Positions 7,266-9,578 of a stretch of 9,578 nucleotides of DNA are shown here, one piece after another (the first letter of the stretch is position 1; every line of letters begins with the position of its first letter). Source of the stretch: Deltaproteobacteria bacterium (GTDB taxonomy: Bacteria; Desulfobacterota; DSM-4660; Desulfatiglandales; HGW-15). Location: positions 1 to 9,578 of the forward strand of contig JAHECH010000111.1 in the NCBI GenBank assembly GCA_024641835.1, written 5' to 3'. Made by a program: the position numbers and the translations under genes. The notes beneath the pieces were generated by a model. That model did not search any database. It saw only the letters and a list, made by a program, of their open reading frames with translations, and had not been told where the DNA came from.

Positions 7266-7345
7266 TGAACCCCTCCGGTTTGATTTAGCTTTGCCGGGCA
7301 GCGGCAGACAACGGTTCCATTTGCGGCCGACTATCCCTTGGCCCG

Positions 7346-7374
7346 CATATGGGCAATACCTGATAGCCCATATG
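7346..7374. promoter_or_regulatory. Perfect 9-bp-arm inverted repeat, likely operator of the leftward operon
   Basis: CATATGGGC (7346-7354) and GCCCATATG (7366-7374) are exact inverted arms around an 11-base spacer. The repeat covers the -10 box and half the spacer of the candidate leftward promoter (7360-7389), exactly where a dimeric repressor would block transcription. The arms are 20 bp apart centre to centre, about two helical turns, so a dimer would sit on one face. No T-run follows on either strand, which argues against a terminator. I find no second copy near the tctB or LIV promoters. Confidence 0.5.
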
Positions 7375-7389
7375 AAATCGCTTTGTCAA
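7360..7389 (-). promoter_or_regulatory. Candidate promoter of the MAL-like/PrpD-like operon
   Basis: On the minus strand a perfect TTGACA (7384-7389) precedes, by 18 bases, TATCAG (7360-7365), a four-of-six -10 box. Transcription would begin near 7353 and give a leader of about 88 bases, which contains a small TGCCG-N5-CGGCA stem (7292-7306). The -10 box lies within the inverted repeat at 7346-7374. Confidence 0.45.
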
Positions 7390-7634
7390 TATAGAAGGGG
7401 CAAGACAATGCTCAGGCGGTGGAGCTGGAGGAGCAGCCAGCACGGCCGGATTGACCACTGACCCTTGTACCCGGGATTTCAAGCCCACTCTGATCGGCAA
7501 GGCTCTGCGGGCTTGCGTGATCAACAGTGACGCCCCACAAGGTGGATGCTCCAAGCTGTTTGGGAATACTCGTCCCGAGGGTGGTTACTCTCTGGTGACC
7601 CTATTCGAGCCCCGGAAATCCGGCTGAAAAACTT

Positions 7635-7663
7635 TTGACTTTGGCTATCCTTTTTCCTAGACT
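7635..7663 (+). promoter_or_regulatory. Candidate promoter of the LIV-type transporter operon
   Basis: TTGACT (7635-7640) and TAGACT (7658-7663) are separated by exactly 17 bases, giving five-of-six and four-of-six matches to sigma70 boxes. Transcription would start near 7670, about 73 bases before the binding-protein ATG. It lies directly upstream of the symmetric sequences at 7673-7697. Confidence 0.45.
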
Positions 7664-7672
7664 CTCGTGGTC

Positions 7673-7697
7673 GGACTGGAGTCCTCCCCAATTGGGG
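7673..7697. promoter_or_regulatory. Two adjacent short palindromes just downstream of the LIV promoter
   Basis: GGACTGGAGTCC (7673-7684; five-base arms around GG) is followed after one base by the perfect 12-bp palindrome CCCCAATTGGGG (7686-7697). Both lie in the predicted start region and leader of the rightward operon. Their loops are too tight for stable RNA hairpins, so protein-binding sites are more likely than a riboregulator. Function is inferred from position only. Confidence 0.3.
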
Positions 7698-7742
7698 GCT
7701 GCCTCAAATCATAACTGCATTTTAGAGTAAGGAGGGAGAACA

Positions 7743-8918
7743 ATGAAAAAGAGTCTTTTGAAATTCGGCATGGTGTCTTTTCTCGTTTGTCTGACTTTTG
7801 TATTGTGTGTATCTGTCATTCCTTCCTCGGCAAAAACCATTAAGATCGCCTTTCTCGGCCCCCTCACCGGCGCGAACGCGGCCCAGGGCAACGGGGCGAA
7901 AAATTGTTTTGATCTGGCCATCAAGGAGGCGAACAAATCCGGGAAGTTCCCCTTCACCATTGAAATGGTCGCTCTCGACGATGCCTCGGATCCCGCTGTG
8001 GCTGTCTCAGCAGCGCTGAAGGCGGTATCCGACCCGATGGTGGTGGCTGCCAGCGGCCACTGGAACAGTTCGTGCGCCCTGGCTACGATCCACACCTTTC
8101 ATTCTTTCAAGGTGCCCTTCATCGTGTGGGGAGCCATTAGCCCCGCGGTCACTGACTATAACTACCCTGAAGTGACGCGAAACTGCCCTACCCTCGTTCA
8201 GGAAAACGTCCCCTTTGCCAAGTGGGTCATTCAGGCCCTAGGATACAAGAAGTTCAGCATCATCTCCGATACAACCGATTACGGTGAACAAAACACGAAG
8301 GCCTTCAAAGAGCTGGCTGCAAAAGACGGGGCCGAGATCCTTTCAGTGGACGCCGTGCCCACTGGGACAACAGATTTTCGGCCCATTCTGACCAAAATCA
8401 AGGGCCTGAATCCCTCGGCGATCTACTTTGGGGGCGTGGTCATGGAAGGGGCTCTGTCGAGGAGCCAGATGGAGAAGCTCGGGATCAACAAGGTTTTCTG
8501 TGCCGTCTCCGGTCTCGCGGATGAAAAATTCAACGAAGTGGCCGGCAAGGCTGCAGAGGGCGTGATCATCACCAAACCCGGCTTTGATCTGGACGAGATG
8601 AAAGGCGGCGTCGATTTCAAGAAAGCCTATGACGATCAGGGATACAAGGAACCCATGGGCGCTTATGGCATCTACGCCTATGAGGCGGCCAACATCATTC
8701 TCGAAGCCATCAAACAGGTCGGGCCGAACGACAAGGAGGCCATTGCCAAGGCCATTCGGGGAATCAAATACAACGGTATTCTCGGCACCACCACCTTTGA
8801 CCAGAACGGACAGACGGAGCTCGCTCCAGTCACCAAGCTGGTGAGCCAAGACGGCAAATGGGTGGAATGGGGGAAATCCGAGTATGCCACAGGCAAGCGC
8901 AAGCTCCCGAAGCCATGA
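7743..8918 (+). CDS. Branched-chain amino acid type ABC transporter periplasmic binding protein (Peripla_BP_6)
   Basis: This is the receptor of a LIV/HAAT-family ABC importer. The 391-residue protein begins with a signal peptide (MKKSLLKF, hydrophobic core about 9-26, SSA cleavage site near residue 30); there is no lipobox, so it should be soluble in the periplasm. The mature start KTIKIAFLGPLTGANAAQG (31-49) is the classic opening of this family, followed by D79-D80 in the loop after the second strand, SGHWNSSCALA at 104-114, which corresponds to the ligand-binding GxxxS region, and the second lobe with DTTDYGE (176-182) and GAYGIYAYEAANI (306-318). The ATG follows AAGGAGGG by six bases, the strongest ribosome site in the window. 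livH follows after a hairpin. Family members bind amino acids, amides, urea or aromatic acids, so the ligand is open. Confidence 0.94.
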   Translation: MKKSLLKFGMVSFLVCLTFVLCVSVIPSSAKTIKIAFLGPLTGANAAQGNGAKNCFDLAIKEANKSGKFPFTIEMVALDDASDPAVAVSAALKAVSDPMVVAASGHWNSSCALATIHTFHSFKVPFIVWGAISPAVTDYNYPEVTRNCPTLVQENVPFAKWVIQALGYKKFSIISDTTDYGEQNTKAFKELAAKDGAEILSVDAVPTGTTDFRPILTKIKGLNPSAIYFGGVVMEGALSRSQMEKLGINKVFCAVSGLADEKFNEVAGKAAEGVIITKPGFDLDEMKGGVDFKKAYDDQGYKEPMGAYGIYAYEAANIILEAIKQVGPNDKEAIAKAIRGIKYNGILGTTTFDQNGQTELAPVTKLVSQDGKWVEWGKSEYATGKRKLPKP

Positions 8919-8980
8919 CGTGCGCATTTCCGAGTCGGTGCCTGGCGGCCCCCTCTTGGCGTTTAGTATCGAAAATCTCT

Positions 8981-9030
8981 TGTAGGGGAGGGGTTGAATC
9001 CGCCTGAGGCGGATAAATCCCTCCCCTACA
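8981..9030. repeat. 50-bp near-perfect hairpin between the binding protein gene and livH
   Basis: TGTAGGGGAGGG (8981-8992) pairs perfectly with CCCTCCCCTACA (9019-9030), and inside it ATCCGCC (8998-9004) pairs with GGCGGAT (9008-9014) around a three-base TGA loop; only a small asymmetric bulge separates the two stems. No T-run follows, so it is not a standard intrinsic terminator. The form (TGTAGGGG outer ends, GC-rich, intergenic) recalls REP- or MITE-like palindromes scattered through some environmental genomes. In place it could stabilise the upstream message and raise the binding protein above the permease, as REP elements do between malE and malF. Confidence 0.75.
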
Positions 9031-9081
9031 TTATTACAGAAGGTTTTAGCTCGCTTTTTTCGCAAGTCTATCAAGGAACCC

Positions 9082-9578
9082 TTGTCCGAGATCATTCAAC
9101 AGATCATCAACGGCTTGCTTCTGGGATGCAATTACACCCTCATTGCCATGGGGTTCAGCCTCTTCTTTGGTGCTCTGAATGTGGTCCACTTCTCCCACGG
9201 CGATGTGTGCATTTTGGGGAGCTTTCTGCTCCTTTTTCTTTACAAGGTCCTCATAGCGTCAGGAGCCCTCCAGTTCCTTCCTGCGCCAGCAGGGATCCTG
9301 ATCACCATTCTGTCCGCGGCCATCCTTACGGGCCTCTTGGGCGCCCTTTTTGAAAAGGCCGTGATCAAGCCCTTTCGCCACGCTCCTCTCCTGATGGTTC
9401 TGGTGGCGACCGTCGCTCTGGGCACCATCATCAGGGAGAGCCTCCGTCTCTTCTACCCCCAGGGAAGTAACCCGCAGATCTTTCCGGGCCTTCTTCCTTC
9501 CGGGGGCTTCCCTCTCGGGAGCCTAACCATTCGCTATGACAATCTCCTGATTTTCCTGAGCACCGTGGCCCTCATCAC
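9082..9578 (+). CDS. livH: LivH-type permease of a branched-chain amino acid ABC transporter (3' end outside window)
   Basis: This inner-membrane permease subunit would pair with LivM and the LivG/LivF ATPases, presumably encoded beyond the right edge. The 165 visible residues show the LivH pattern: an amphipathic start SEIIQQIINGLLLG (2-15), a first membrane helix, the signature NVVHFSHGD at 33-41 (family NF-HGD), hydrophobic segments near 42-60 and 69-90, EKAVIKPFR at 91-99 and LVATVALGTIIRE at 107-119. I place the start at TTG 9082-9084 because the protein then begins at the normal family position and AAGGA lies just upstream (9073-9077); there is no ATG or GTG in frame nearby. About 300 residues is usual, so roughly 45 per cent is missing. 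It lies 163 bp after the binding protein gene, with the hairpin between. The rare start codon plus hairpin may keep permease levels low. Confidence 0.9.
   Translation, partial: MSEIIQQIINGLLLGCNYTLIAMGFSLFFGALNVVHFSHGDVCILGSFLLLFLYKVLIASGALQFLPAPAGILITILSAAILTGLLGALFEKAVIKPFRHAPLLMVLVATVALGTIIRESLRLFYPQGSNPQIFPGLLPSGGFPLGSLTIRYDNLLIFLSTVALI

Larger units (their letters stand above)
7266..7742. other. 477-bp divergent control region
   Basis: This region separates the leftward enzyme operon from the rightward transporter operon. Its two ends carry the promoters and symmetric sites listed separately. The middle, about 7390-7625, is GC-rich and unlike a normal promoter region. On the plus strand one frame stays open for 83 codons (7376-7627, stop TGA at 7625) but has no ATG, no ribosome site, a glycine/alanine-rich first third and a more protein-like end (GYSLVTLFEP). 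I do not recognise it; it may be a gene remnant or chance. Confidence 0.5.

Noticed and set aside
7285..7554. An 89-codon minus-strand frame in the divergent region
   Set aside because: It would cover the leftward promoter and operator, has proline/alanine-rich low-information content and no ribosome site.
8981..9030. Reading the hairpin as a rho-independent terminator
   Set aside because: No T-run follows on either strand, and livH continues in the same direction directly afterwards.
8343..9095. A 250-codon open frame on the minus strand opposite the LIV binding protein gene
   Set aside because: It lies wholly antisense to a well-supported gene and runs through the hairpin, has no recognisable domain, and reflects the codon bias of the real gene.
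8994..9353. A plus-strand frame starting within the hairpin and overlapping livH
   Set aside because: It is out of frame with livH; the overlapping frame from 9082 gives an unmistakable LivH protein.

Overview
The window is bacterial DNA of moderate GC content. Its genes are closely packed, have Shine-Dalgarno sites and sigma70-like promoters, and include a tripartite tricarboxylate (TTT) transporter and a branched-chain amino acid type (LIV/HAAT) ABC transporter. This mix is typical of metabolically versatile proteobacteria and relatives. The style of the LIV binding protein and the GC-rich intergenic palindrome lean towards Desulfobacterota or another environmental lineage, but no marker gene settles the taxonomy. 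No rRNA, tRNA, CRISPR array, phage or intact insertion sequence is visible.

Layout. Positions 7265 down to 1 (minus strand) hold six co-oriented genes. In order of transcription they are: a methylaspartate ammonia-lyase (MAL) homologue (7265-6021), an MmgE/PrpD-family protein (6013-4613), an enolase-superfamily MLE-like enzyme (4405-3275), then tctB (2926-2453), tctA (2432-912) and tctC (812-1, cut by the window edge). The first two enzyme genes are separated by only 7 bp. The three transporter genes have their own strong promoter-like sequence (TTGACA-N17-TATATT) upstream of tctB. Positions 7266-7742 are a 477-bp divergent control region with a promoter for each direction and a perfect 9-bp-arm inverted repeat over the leftward promoter. 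On the plus strand are a LIV-type periplasmic binding protein (7743-8918), a strong 50-bp hairpin (8981-9030), and the 5' part of livH (9082 to the right edge).

How the genes may work together. The minus-strand set reads as uptake plus catabolism of a di- or tricarboxylic acid that may carry an amino group. TctC captures the acid outside the membrane and TctAB imports it. A MAL-like C-N lyase, a PrpD-like hydratase/dehydratase/epimerase and an MLE-like enolate-forming enzyme process it. The MAL homologue keeps the metal-binding and acid/base residues of the family but has changed the residues recalled to contact methylaspartate. No glutamate mutase accompanies it, so classical glutamate fermentation is unlikely and the real substrate is unknown. 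This candidate uncharacterised catabolic module is the most interesting content of the window. The divergent LIV-type transporter may import a related compound or may simply be adjacent.
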